Shown: one piece after another, positions 27,142-39,800 of the stretch
Position numbering within the stretch: position 1 is the first letter of the stretch
Layout of the letters: each line of letters starts with the position of its first letter
DNA from: DT-68 sp965263245
GTDB taxonomy: Bacteria; Bacillota_I; Bacilli_A; Mycoplasmatales; Metamycoplasmataceae
Length of the DNA stretch: 64,000 nt
Assembly: GCA_965263245.1 (NCBI GenBank)
Contig: CBDHHR010000323.1
Coordinates: forward strand, 15,342-79,341
Direction of reading: 5' to 3'
Position numbers and translations under genes: made by a program
The notes under the pieces: model-generated
What the model saw: only the letters and a program-made list of their open reading frames with translations
Databases searched by the model: none
Told to the model about the DNA's origin: nothing

Positions 27142-30100
27142 GTGATTCTATGTTTCTGTGATTCTAGATGTTTGTGTGATTCTATGTTTCTGTGTTTCTA
27201 TGTTTCTGTGATTCTATGCTTCTGTGATTCTATGTTTCTGTGTTTCTATGTTTCTGTGATTCTATGTTTCTGTGTTTCTGTGTTTCTATGTTTCTGTGTT
27301 TCTATGTTTCTGTGTTTCTATGTTTCTGCGTTTCCATGTTTCTGTGTTTCTGTGTTTCCATTTTTCTGTAATTCTATGTTTCTGTGATTCTATGCTTCTG
27401 TGTTTCTGTCTTTCTTTGTTTCTGTGTTTCTATGTTTCTGTCATTCTATGTTTCTGTGTTTCTATGATTCTATTTCTATGTTTCTGTGATTCTATGTTTC
27501 CGTGATTCTATGTTTCTGTGATTCTATGTTTCTATATTTCTGTGTTTCTGTGTTTCTATGTTTCTGTGATTCTATGTTTCTATGTTTCTGTGATTCTATG
27601 TTTCTGAGTTTCTGTGATTCTATGTTTCTGTGATTCTATGTTTCTGTGATTCTATGTTTCTATGCTTCTATATTTCTATGCTTCTATGTTTCTATGCTTC
27701 TATGTTTCTGTGTTTCTATGATTCTATGATTCTATGTTTCTGTGTTTCTGTGATTCTATGTTTCTGTGTTTCTGTGATTCTATGTTTCTGTGATTCTATG
27801 TTTCTGTGTTTCTATGTTTCTATGCTTCTATGTTTCTTTGCTTCTATGTTTCTGTGTTTCTATGATTCTATGTTTCTGTGTTTCTGTGATTCTATGTTTC
27901 TGTGATTCTATGTTTCTGTGATTCTATGATTCTGTGTTTCTATGTTTCTGTGATTCTATGTTTCTGTGATTCTATGTTTCTGTGATTCTATGTTTCTATG
28001 TTTCTGTGTTCTATGTTTCTGTGATTCTATGTTTCTGTGATTCTATGTTTCTGTGATTCTATGTTTCTGTGATTCTATGTTTCTGTGATTCTATGTTTCT
28101 GTGATTCTATGTTTCTGTGTTTCTATGTTTCTATGTTTCTGTGTTTCTGTGATTCTATGTTTCTGTGATTCTCATGTTTCTGTGTTTCTGTGATTCTATG
28201 TTTCTGTGATTCTATGTTTCTGAGTTTCTGTGATTCTATGTTTCTGTGATTCTATGTTTCTGTGATTCTATGTTTCTGTGATTCTATATTTCTGTGTTTC
28301 TATGTTTCTGTGTTTCCATGTTTCTATGATTCTATGTTTCTGTGATTCTGTGTTTCTATGTTTCTGTGTTTCTATGTTTGTGTGTTTCTATGTTTCTATG
28401 TTTCCATGTTTCTGTGATTCTATGTTTCTGTGATTCTATGCTTCTGTGTTTCTGTGATTCTATGTTTCTGTGATTCTATGTTTCTGTGTTTCTGTGATTC
28501 TATGTTTCTGTAATTCTATGCTTCTGTGATTCTATGTTTCCGTGTTTCTATGTTTTTGTGATTCTATGTTTCTGTGATTCTATGTTTCTATGTTTCTGTG
28601 TTTCTATGTTTCTGTGATTCTATGCTTCTGTGATTCTATGTTTCTGTGTTTCTATGTTTCTGTGATTCTATGTTTCTGTCTTTCTATGTTTCTGTGATTC
28701 TATGTTTCTATGCTTCTATGTTTCTGTGTTTCTATGATTCTATGATTCTATGTTTCTGTGATTCTATATTTCTGTGTTTCTATGTTTCTATGCTTCTATG
28801 TTTCTGTGTTTCTATGATTCTATGTTTCTGTGTTTCTGTGATTCTATGTTTCTGTGATTCTATATTTCTGTGATTCTATGTTTCTGTGTTTCTATGTTTC
28901 TGTGTTTCTATGTTTCTGTGATTCTATGTTTCTGTGATTCTATGTTTCTGTGTTTCTATGTTTCTGTGTTTCTATGTTTCCGTGTTTCTATGTTTCTGTG
29001 ATTCAATGTTTCTGTGATTCTATGTTTCTATGCTTCTATGTTTCTATGCTTCTATGTTTCTGTGTTTCTATGATTCTATGATTCTATGTTTCTGTGTTTC
29101 CATGTTTCTGTGATTCTATGTTTCTGTGATTCTATGCTTCTGTGTTTCTGTGATTCTATGTTTCTGTGTTTCTATGTTTCTGTCATTCTATGTTTCTGTG
29201 TTTCTATGTTTCTATGTTTCCATGTTTCTGTGATTCTATGTTTCTATGATTCTATGCTTCTGTGTTTCTGTGATTCTATGTTTCTGTTATTCTATGTTTC
29301 TGTGATTCTATGTTTCTGTCAGTTTCTATGTTTCTGTGATTCTATGTTTCTGTGATTCTATATGTTTGTGTGATTCTATGTTTCTGTGTTTCTATGTTTC
29401 TGTGATTCTATGCTTCTGTGATTCTATGTTTCTGTGATTCTATGTTTCTATGTTTGGGTGATTCTATGTTTCTGTGTTTCTATGTTTCTCTGTTTCCATG
29501 TTTCTATGATTCTATGTTTCTGTGATTCTGTGTTTCTATGTTTCTGTGTTTCTATGTTTCTATGTTTCTATGTTTCCATGTTTCTGTGATTCTATGTTTC
29601 TGTGATTCTATGTTTCTGTCATTCTATGTTTCTGTGATTCTATGTTTCTGTAATTCTATGCTTCTGTGATTCTATGTTTCCGTGTTTCTATGTTTCTGTG
29701 ATTCTATGTTTCTGTGATTGTATGTTTCTATGTTTCTGTGTTTCTATGTTTCTGTGATTCTATGCTTCTGTGATTCTATGTTTCTGTGTTTCTATGTTTC
29801 TGTGATTCTATGTTTCTGTGTTTCTATATTTCTGTGATTCTATGTTTCTGTGATTCTATGTTTCTGTGATTCTATGTTTCTGTTATTCTATGTTTCTATA
29901 TTTCTGTGTTTCTATGTTTCTGTCAGTTTCTATGTTTCTTTGATTCTATGTTTCTGTGATTCTATATGTTTGTGTGATTCTATGTTTCTGTGTTTCTATG
30001 TTTCTGTGATTCTATGCTTCTGTGATTCTATGTTTCTGTGTTTCTATGTCTCTGTGATTCTATGTTTCTGTGTTTCTGTGTTTCTATGTTTCTGTGTTTC

Positions 30101-30525
30101 TATGTTTCTGCGTTTCCATGTTTCTGTGTTTCCATTTTTCTGTAATTCTATGTTTCTGTGATTCTATGCTTCTGTGTTTCTTTGTTTCTATGTTTCTGTG
30201 ATTCTATGTTTCTGTGATTCTATGTTTCCGTGTTTCTATGTTTCTGTGATTCTATGTTTCTGTGATTCTATGTTTCTTTGATTCTATGTTTCTGTGATTC
30301 TATGTTTCTATATTTCTGTTTCTGTGTTTCTATGTTTCTGTGATTCTATGTTTCCATGTTTCTGTGATTCTATGTTTCTTTGATCCTATGCTTCTGTGCT
30401 TCTGTGATTCTATGTTTCTGTGATTCTATGTTTCTGTGATTCTATGTTTCTGTGATTCTATGTTTCTGTGATTCTATGTTTCTATATTTCTGTGTTTCTA
30501 TGTTTCTGTCAGTTTCTATGTTTCT
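27142..30525 (+). repeat. Higher-order repeat copy, 3384 bp
   Basis: One full period of the long higher-order repeat, with an arbitrary phase chosen just after the tgtcagtttc marker. The private variants gatcctatg (27001, next 30385) and tttgggtgattc (26072, next 29456) recur exactly 3384 bp later, as do the blocks at 27630, 28646 and 29086 (to 31014, 32030 and 32470). 3384 bp is 423 octamers. Confidence 0.85.
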
Positions 30526-33501
30526 GTGATTCTATGTTTCTGTGATTCTAGATGTTTGTGTGATTCTATGTTTCTGTGTTTCTATGTTTCTGTGATTCTA
30601 TGCTTCTGTGATTCTATGTTTCTGTGTTTCTATGTTTCTGTGATTCTATGTTTCTGTGTTTCTGTGTTTCTATGTTTCTGTGTTTCTATGTTTCTGTGTT
30701 TCTATGTTTCTGCGTTTCCATGTTTCTGTGTTTCTGTGTTTCCATTTTTCTGTAATTCTATGTTTCTGTGATTCTATGCTTCTGTGTTTCTGTCTTTCTT
30801 TGTTTCTGTGTTTCTATGTTTCTGTCATTCTATGTTTCTGTGTTTCTATGATTCTATTTCTATGTTTCTGTGATTCTATGTTTCCGTGATTCTATGTTTC
30901 TGTGATTCTATGTTTCTATATTTCTGTGTTTCTGTGTTTCTATGTTTCTGTGATTCTATGTTTCTATGTTTCTGTGATTCTATGTTTCTGAGTTTCTGTG
31001 ATTCTATGTTTCTGTGACTCTATGTTTCTGTGATTCTATGTTTCTATGCTTCTATGTTTCTATGCTTCTATGTTTCTATGCTTCTATGTTTCTGTGTTTC
31101 TATGATTCTATGATTCTATGTTTCTGTGTTTCTGTGATTCTATGTTTCTGTGTTTCTGTGATTCTATGTTTCTGTGATTCTATGTTTCTGTGTTTCTATG
31201 TTTCTATGCTTCTATGTTTCTTTGCTTCTATGTTTCTGTGTTTCTATGATTCTATGTTTCTGTGTTTCTGTGATTCTATGTTTCTGTGATTCTATGTTTC
31301 TGTGATTCTATGATTCTGTGTTTCTATGTTTCTGTGATTCTATGTTTCTGTGATTCTATGTTTCTGTGATTCTATTTTTCTATGTTTCTGTGTTCTATGT
31401 TTCTGTGATTCTATGTTTCTGTGATTCTATGTTTCTGTGATTCTATGTTTCTGTGATTCTATGTTTCTGTGATTCTATGTTTCTGTGATTCTATGTTTCT
31501 GTGTTTCTATGTTTCTATGTTTCTGTGTTTCTGTGATTCTATGTTTCTGTGATTCTCATGTTTCTGTGTTTCTGTGATTCTATGTTTCTGTGATTCTATG
31601 TTTCTGAGTTTCTGTGATTCTATGTTTCTGTGATTCTATGTTTCTGTGATTCTATGTTTCTGTGATTCTATATTTCTGTGTTTCTATGTTTCTGTGTTTC
31701 CATGTTTCTATGATTCTATGTTTCTGTGATTCTGTGTTTCTATGTTTCTGTGTTTCTATGTTTGTGTGTTTCTATGTTTCTATGTTTCCATGTTTCTGTG
31801 ATTCTATGTTTCTGTGATTCTATGCTTCTGTGTTTCTGTGATTCTATGTTTCTGTGATTCTATGTTTCTGTGTTTCTGTGATTCTATGTTTCTGTAATTC
31901 TATGCTTCTGTGATTCTATGTTTCCGTGTTTCTATGTTTTTGTGATTCTATGTTTCTGTGATTCTATGTTTCTATGTTTCTGTGTTTCTATGTTTCTGTG
32001 ATTCTATGCTTCTGTGATTCTATGTTTCTGTGTTTCTATGTTTCTGTGATTCTATGTTTCTGTCTTTCTATGTTTCTGTGATTCTATGTTTCTATGCTTC
32101 TATGTTTCTGTGTTTCTATGATTCTATGATTCTATGTTTCTGTGATTCTATATTTCTGTGTTTCTATGTTTCTATGCTTCTATGTTTCTGTGTTTCTATG
32201 ATTCTATGTTTCTGTGTTTCTGTGATTCTATGTTTCTGTGATTCTATATTTCTGTGATTCTATGTTTCTGTGTTTCTATGTTTCTGTGTTTCTATGTTTC
32301 TGTGATTCTATGTTTCTGTGATTCTATGTTTCTGTGTTTCTATGTTTCTGTGTTTCTATGTTTCCGTGTTTCTATGTTTCTGTGATTCCATGTTTCTGTG
32401 ATTCTATGTTTCTATGCTTCTATGTTTCTATGCTTCTATGTTTCTGTGTTTCTATGATTCTATGATTCTATGTTTCTGTGTTTCCATGTTTCTGTGATTC
32501 TATGTTTCTGTGATTCTATGCTTCTGTGTTTCTGTGATTCTATGTTTCTGTGTTCCTATGTTTCTGTCATTCTATGTTTCTGTGTTTCTATGTTTCTATG
32601 TTTCCATGTTTCTGTGATTCTATGTTTCTATGATTCTATGGTTCTGTGTTTCTGTGATTCTATGTTTCTGTGATTCTATGTTTCTATGATTCTATGTTTC
32701 TGTGATTCTATGTTTCTGTGATTCTATGTTTCTATGTTTCTATGTTTCTATGTTTCTGTGTTTCTATGTTTCTGTGATTCTATGCTTCTGTGATTCTATG
32801 TTTCTGTGATTCTATGTTTCTATGTTTCTGTGATTCTATGTTTCTGTGTTTCTATGTTTCTCTGTTTCCATGTTTCTATGATTCTATGTTTCTGTGATTC
32901 TGTGTTTCTATGTTTCTGTGTTTCTATGTTTCTATGTTTCTATGTTTCCATGTTTCTGTGATTCTATGTTTCTGTGATTCTATGTTTCTGTGATTCTATG
33001 TTTCTGTGATTCTATGTTTCTGTAATTCTATGCTTCTGTGATTCTATGTTTCCGTGTTTCTATGTTTCTGTGATTCTATGTTTCTGTGATTCTATGTTTC
33101 TATGTTTCTGTGTTTCTATGTTTCTGTGATTCTATGTTTCTGTGATTCTATGTTTCTGTGTTTCTATGTTTCTGTGATTCTATGTTTCTGTGTTTCTATG
33201 TTTCCGTGTTTCTATGTTTCTGTGATTCTATGTTTCTGTGATTCTATGTTTCTTTGATTCTATGTTTCTGTGATTCTATGTTTCTATATTTCTGTTTCTG
33301 TGTTTCTATGTTTCTGTGATTCTATGTTTCCATGTTTCTGTGATTCTATGTTTCTTTGATTCTATGCTTCTGTGCTTCTGTGATTCTATGTTTCTGTGAT
33401 TCTATGTTTCTGTGATTCTATGTTTCTGTGATTCTATGTTTCTGTGATTCTATGTTTCTATATTTCTGTGTTTCTATGTTTCTGTCAGTTTCTATGTTTC
33501 T
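30526..33501 (+). repeat. Higher-order repeat copy, shortened to about 2976 bp
   Basis: Same order of markers as the preceding 3384-bp copy but about 400 bp (around 50 octamers) shorter. The blocks at 31014 and 32030 recur 2984 bp later at 33998 and 35014. The private gatcctatg variant is absent from the next copy (ttgattctatg at about 33357), so the copy boundary also marks a change of sub-family. Confidence 0.75.
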
Positions 33502-36500
33502 GTGATTCTATGTTTCTGTGATTCTATATGTTTGTGTGATTCTATGTTTCTGTGTTTCTATGTTTCTGTGATTCTATGCTTCTGTGATTCTATGTTTCTG
33601 TGTTTCTATGTTTCTGTGATTCTATGTTTCTGTGTTTCTGTGTTTCTATGTTTCTGTGTTTCTATGTTTCTGTGTTTCTATGTTTCTGCGTTTCCATGTT
33701 TCTGTGTTTCTGTGTTTCCATTTTTCTGTAATTCTATGTTTCTGTGATTCTATGCTTCTGTGTTTCTGTGTTTCTTTGTTTCTGTGTTTCTATGTTTCTG
33801 TCATTCTATGTTTCTGTGTTTCTATGATTCTATTTCTATGTTTCTGTGATTCTATGTTTCTGTGATTCTATGTTTCTGTGATTCTATGTTTCTATATTTC
33901 TGTGTTTCTGTGTTTCTGTGTTTCTATGTTTCTGTGATTCTATGTTTCCATGTTTCTGTGATTCTATGTTTCTGAGTTTCTGTGATTCTATGTTTCTGTG
34001 ATTCTATGTTTCTGTGATTCTATGTTTCTATGCTTCTATGTTTCTATGCTTCTATGTTTCTATGCTTCTATGTTTCTGTGTTTCTATGATTCTATGATTC
34101 TATGTTTCTGTGTTTCTGTGATTCTATGTTTCTGTGTTTCTGTGATTCTATGTTTCTGTGATTCTATGTTTCTGTGTTTCTATGTTTCTATGCTTCTATG
34201 TTTCTTTGCTTCTATGTTTCTGTGTTTCTATGATTCTATGTTTCTGTGTTTCTGTGATTCTATAATTCTGTGATTCTATGTTTCTGTGATTCTATGATTC
34301 TGTGTTTCTATGTTTCTGTGATTCTATGTTTCTGTAATTCTATGTTTCTGTGATTCTATGTTTCTATGTTTCTGTGTTCTATGTTTCTGTGATTCTATGT
34401 TTCTGTGATTTTATGTTTCTGTGATTCTATGTTTCTGTGATTCTATGTTTCTGTGATTCTATGTTTCTGTGATTCTATGTTTCTGTGTTTCTATGTTTCT
34501 ATGTTTCTGTGTTTCTGTGATTCTATGTTTCTGTGATTCTCATGTTTCTGTGTTTCTGTGATTCTATGTTTCTGTGATTCTATGTTTCTGAGTTTCCGTG
34601 ATTCTATGTTTCTGTGATTCTATGTTTCTGTGATTCTATGTTTCTGTGATTCTATGTTTCTGTGTTTCTATGTTTCTGTGTTTCCATGTTTCTATGATTC
34701 TATGTTTCTGTGATTCTGTGTTTCTATGTTTCTGTGTTTCTATGTTTCTGTGTTTCTATGTTTCTATGTTTCCATGTTTCTGTGATTCTATGTTTCTGTG
34801 ATTCTATGCTTCCGTGTTTCTGTGATTCTATGTTTCTGTGATTCTATGTTTCTGTGTTTCTGTGATTCTATGTTTCTGTAATTCTATGCTTCTGTGATTC
34901 TATGTTTCCGTGTTTCTATGTTTTTGTGATTCTATGTTTCTGTGATTCTATGATTCTATGTTTCTGTGTTTCTATGTTTCTGTGATTCTATGCTTCTGTG
35001 ATTCTCTGTTTCTGTGTTTCTATGTTTCTGTGATTCTATGTTTCTGTCTTTCTATGTTTCTGTGATTCTATGTTTCTATGCTTCTATGTTTCTGTGTTTC
35101 TATGATTCTATGATTCTATGTTTCTGTGATTCTATATTTCTGTGTTTCTATGTTTCTATGCTTCTATGTTTCTGTGTTTCTATGATTCTATGTTTCTGTG
35201 TTTCTGTGATTCTATGTTTCTGTGATTCTATATTTCTGTCATTCTATGTTTCTGTGTTTCTATGTTTCTGTGTTTCTATGTTTCTGTGATTCTATGTTTC
35301 TGTGATTCTATGTTTCTGTGTTTCTATGTTTCTGTGTTTCTATGTTTCCGTGTTTCTATGTTTCTGTGATTCCATGTTTCTGTGATTCTATGTTTCTATG
35401 CTTCTATGTTTCTATGCTTCTATGTTTCTGTGTTTCTATGATTCTATGATTCTATGTTTCTGTGTTTCCATGTTTCTGTGATTCTATGTTTCTGTGATTC
35501 TATGCTTCTGTGTTTCTGTGATTCTATGTTTCTGTGTTTCTATGTTTCTGTCATTCTATGTTTCTGTGTTTCTATGTTTCTATGTTTCCATGCTTCTGTG
35601 ATTCTATGTTTCTATGATTCTATGCTTCTGTGTTTCTGTGATTCTATGTTTCTGTTATTCTATGTTTCTGTGATTCTATGTTTCTGTGATTCTATGTTTC
35701 TGTGATTCTATGTTTCTATGTTTCTGTGTTTCTATGTTTCTATGTTTCTGTGTTTCTATGTTTCTGTGATTCTATGCTTCTGTGATTCTATGTTTCTGTG
35801 ATTCTATGTTTCTATGTTTCTGTGATTCTATGTTTCTGTGTTTCTATGTTTCTCTGTTTCCATGTTTCTATGATTCTATGTTTCTGTGATTCTGTGTTTC
35901 TATGTTTCTGTGTTTCTATGTTTCTATGTTTCTATGTTTCCATGTTTCTGTGATTCTATGTTTCTGTGATTCTATGTTTCTGTGATTCTATGTTTCTGTG
36001 ATTCTATGTTTCTGTAATTCTATGCTTCTGTGATTCTATGTTTCCGTGTTTCTATGTTTCTGTGATTCTATGTTTCTGTGATTCTATGTTTCTATGTTTC
36101 TGTGTTTCTATGTTTCTGTGATTCTATGCTTCTGTGATTCTATGTTTCTGTGTTTCTATGTTTCTGTGATTCTATGTTTCTGTGTTTCTATATTTCTGTG
36201 ATTCTATGTTTCTGTGATTCTATGTTTCTGTGATTCTATGTTTCTGTTATTTTATGTTTCTATATTTCTGTGTTTCTATGTTTCTGTCAGTTTCTATGTT
36301 TCTGTGATTCTATGTTTCTGTGATTCTATATGTTTCTGTGATTCTATGTTTCTGTGTTTCTATGTTTCTGTGATTCTATGCTTCTGTGATTCTATGTTTC
36401 TGTGTTTCTATGTTTCTGTGATTCTATGTTTCTGTGTTTCTGTGTTTCTATGTTTCTGTGTTTCTATGTTTCTGCGTTTCCATGTTTCTGTGTTTCCATT

Positions 36501-36889
36501 TTTCTGTAATTCTATGTTTCTGTGATTCTATGCTTCTGTGTTTCTTTGTTTCTATGTTTCTGTGATTCTATGTTTCTGTGATTCTATGTTTCCGTGTTTC
36601 TATGTTTCTGTGATTCTATGTTTCTGTGATTCTATGTTTCTTTGATTCTATGTTTCTGTGATTCTATGTTTCTATATTTCTGTTTCTGTGTTTCTATGTT
36701 TCTGTGATTCTATGTTTCCATGTTTCTGTGATTCTATGTTTCTTTGATTCTATGCTTCTGTGCTTCTGTGATTCTATGTTTCTGTGATTCTATGTTTCTG
36801 TGATTCTATGTTTCTGTGATTCTATGTTTCTGTGATTCTATGTTTCTATATTTCTGTGTTTCTATGTTTCTGTCAGTTTCTATGTTTCT
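33502..36889 (+). repeat. Higher-order repeat copy, 3388 bp
   Basis: Blocks at 33502, 33998 and 35014 recur at 36890, 37386 and 38402, a constant 3388 bp. The copy carries its own diagnostic variants, for example tataattctgtg at about 34262 and 37650, and agtttccgtg at about 34591 and 37979. These are absent from the 27-31 kb copies, so neighbouring copies form distinct sub-families. Confidence 0.8.
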
Positions 36890-39800
36890 GTGATTCTATG
36901 TTTCTGTGATTCTATATGTTTGTGTGATTCTATGTTTCTGTGTTTCTATGTTTCTGTGATTCTATGCTTCTGTGATTCTATGTTTCTGTGTTTCTATGTT
37001 TCTGTGATTCTATGTTTCTGTGTTTCTGTGTTTCTATGTTTCTGTGTTTCTATGTTTCTGTGTTTCTATGTTTCTGCGTTTCCATGTTTCTGTGTTTCTG
37101 TGTTTCCATTTTTCTGTAATTCTATGTTTCTGTGATTCTATGCTTCTGTGTTTCTGTGTTTCTTTGTTTCTGTGTTTCTGTGTTTCTGTCATTCTATGTT
37201 TCTGTGTTTCTATGATTCTATTTCTATGTTTCTGTGATTCTATGTTTCTGTGATTCTATGTTTCTGTGATTCTATGTTTCTATATTTCTGTGTTTCTGTG
37301 TTTCTGTGTTTCTATGTTTCTGTGATTCTATGTTTCCATGTTTCTGTGATTCTATGTTTCTGAGTTTCTGTGATTCTATGTTTCTGTGATTCTATGTTTC
37401 TGTGATTCTATGTTTCTATGCTTCTATGTTTCTATGCTTCTATGTTTCTATGCTTCTATGTTTCTGTGTTTCTATGATTCTATGATTCTATGTTTCTGTG
37501 TTTCTGTGATTCTATGTTTCTGTGTTTCTGTGATTCTATGTTTATGTGATTCTATGTTTCTGTGTTTCTATGTTTCTATGCTTCTATGTTTCTTTGCTTC
37601 TATGTTTCTGTGTTTCTATGATTCTATGTTTCTGTGTTTCTGTGATTCTATAATTCTGTGATTCTATGTTTCTGTGATTCTATGATTCTGTGTTTCTATG
37701 TTTCTGTGATTCTATGTTTCTGTAATTCTATGTTTCTGTGATTCTATGTTTCTATGTTTCTGTGTTCTATGTTTCTGTGATTCTATGTTTCTGTGATTTT
37801 ATGTTTCTGTGATTCTATGTTTCTGTGATTCTATGTTTCTGTGATTCTATGTTTCTGTGATTCTATGTTTCTGTGTTTCTATGTTTCTATGTTTCTGTGT
37901 TTCTGTGATTCTATGTTTCTGTGATTCTCATGTTTCTGTGTTTCTGTGATTCTATGTTTCTGTGATTCTATGTTTCTGAGTTTCCGTGATTCTATGTTTC
38001 TGTGATTCTATGTTTCTGTGATTCTATGTTTCTGTGATTCTATGTTTCTGTGTTTCTATGTTTCTGTGTTTCCATGTTTCTATGATTCTATGTTTCTGTG
38101 ATTCTGTGTTTCTATGTTTCTGTGTTTCTATGTTTCTGTGTTTCTATGTTTCTATGTTTCCATGTTTCTGTGATTCTATGTTTCTGTGATTCTATGCTTC
38201 CGTGTTTCTGTGATTCTATGTTTCTGTGATTCTATGTTTCTGTGTTTCTGTGATTCTATGTTTCTGTAATTCTATGCTTCTGTGATTCTATGTTTCCGTG
38301 TTTCTATGTTTTTGTGATTCTATGTTTCTGTGATTCTATGTTTCTATGTTTCTGTGTTTCTATGTTTCTGTGATTCTATGCTTCTGTGATTCTCTGTTTC
38401 TGTGTTTCTATGTTTCTGTGATTCTATGTTTCTGTCTTTCTATGTTTCTGTGATTCTATGTTTCTATGCTTCTATGTTTCTGTGTTTCTATGATTCTATG
38501 ATTCTATGTTTCTGTGATTCTATATTTCTGTGTTTCTATGTTTCTATGCTTCTATGTTTCTGTGTTTCTATGATTCTATGTTTCTGTGTTTCTGTGATTC
38601 TATGTTTCTGTGATTCTATATTTCTGTCATTCTATGTTTCTGTGTTTCTATGTTTCTGTTATTCTATGTTTCTGTGATTCTATGTTTCTGTGATTCTATG
38701 TTTCTGTGATTCTATGTTTCTATGTTTCTATGTTTCTGTGTTTCTATGTTTCTATGTTTCTGTGTTTCTATGTTTCTGTGATTCTATGCTTCTGTGATTC
38801 TATGTTTCTGTGATTCTATGTTTCTATGTTTCTGTGATTCTATGTTTCTGTGTTTCTATGTTTCTCTGTTTCCATGTTTCTATGATTCTATGTTTCTGTG
38901 ATTCTGTGTTTCTATGTTTCTGTGTTTCTATGTTTCTATGTTTCTATGTTTCCATGTTTCTGTGATTCTATGTTTCTGTGATTCTATGTTTCTGTGATTC
39001 TATGTTTCTGTGATTCTATGTTTCTGTAATTCTATGCTTCTGTGATTCTATGTTTCCGTGTTTCTATGTTTCTGTGATTCTATGTTTCTGTGATTCTATG
39101 TTTCTATGTTTCTGTGTTTCTATGTTTCTGTGATTCTATGCTTTTGTGATTCTATGTTTCTGTGTTTCTATGTTTCTGTGATTCTATGTTTCTGTGTTTC
39201 TATGTTTCCGTGTTTCTATGTTTCTGTGATTCTATGTTTCTGTGATTCTATGTTTCTTTGATTCTATGTTTCTGTGATTCTATGTTTCTATATTTCTGTT
39301 TCTGTGTTTCTATGTTTCTGTGATTCTATGTTTCCATGTTTCTGTGATTCTATGTTTCTTTGATTCTATGCTTCTGTGCTTCTGTGATTCTATGTTTCTG
39401 TGATTCTATGTTTCTGTGATTCTATGTTTCTGTGATTCTATGTTTCTGTGATTCTATGTTTCTGTGTTTCTATGTTTCTATGTTTCTGTGTTTCTGTGAT
39501 TCTATGTTTCTGTGATTCTCATGTTTCTGTGTTTCTGTGATTCTATGTTTCTGTGATTCTATGTTTCTGAGTTTCTGTGATTCTATGTTTCTGTGATTCT
39601 ATGTTTCTGTGATTCTATATTTCTGTGTTTCTATGTTTCTGTGTTTCCATGTTTCTATGATTCTATGTTTCTGTGATTCTGTGTTTCTATGTTTCTGTGT
39701 TTCTATGTTTGTGTGTTTCTATGTTTCTATGTTTCCATGTTTCTGTGATTCTATGTTTCTGTGATTCTATGCTTCTGTGTTTCTGTGATTCTATGTTTCT

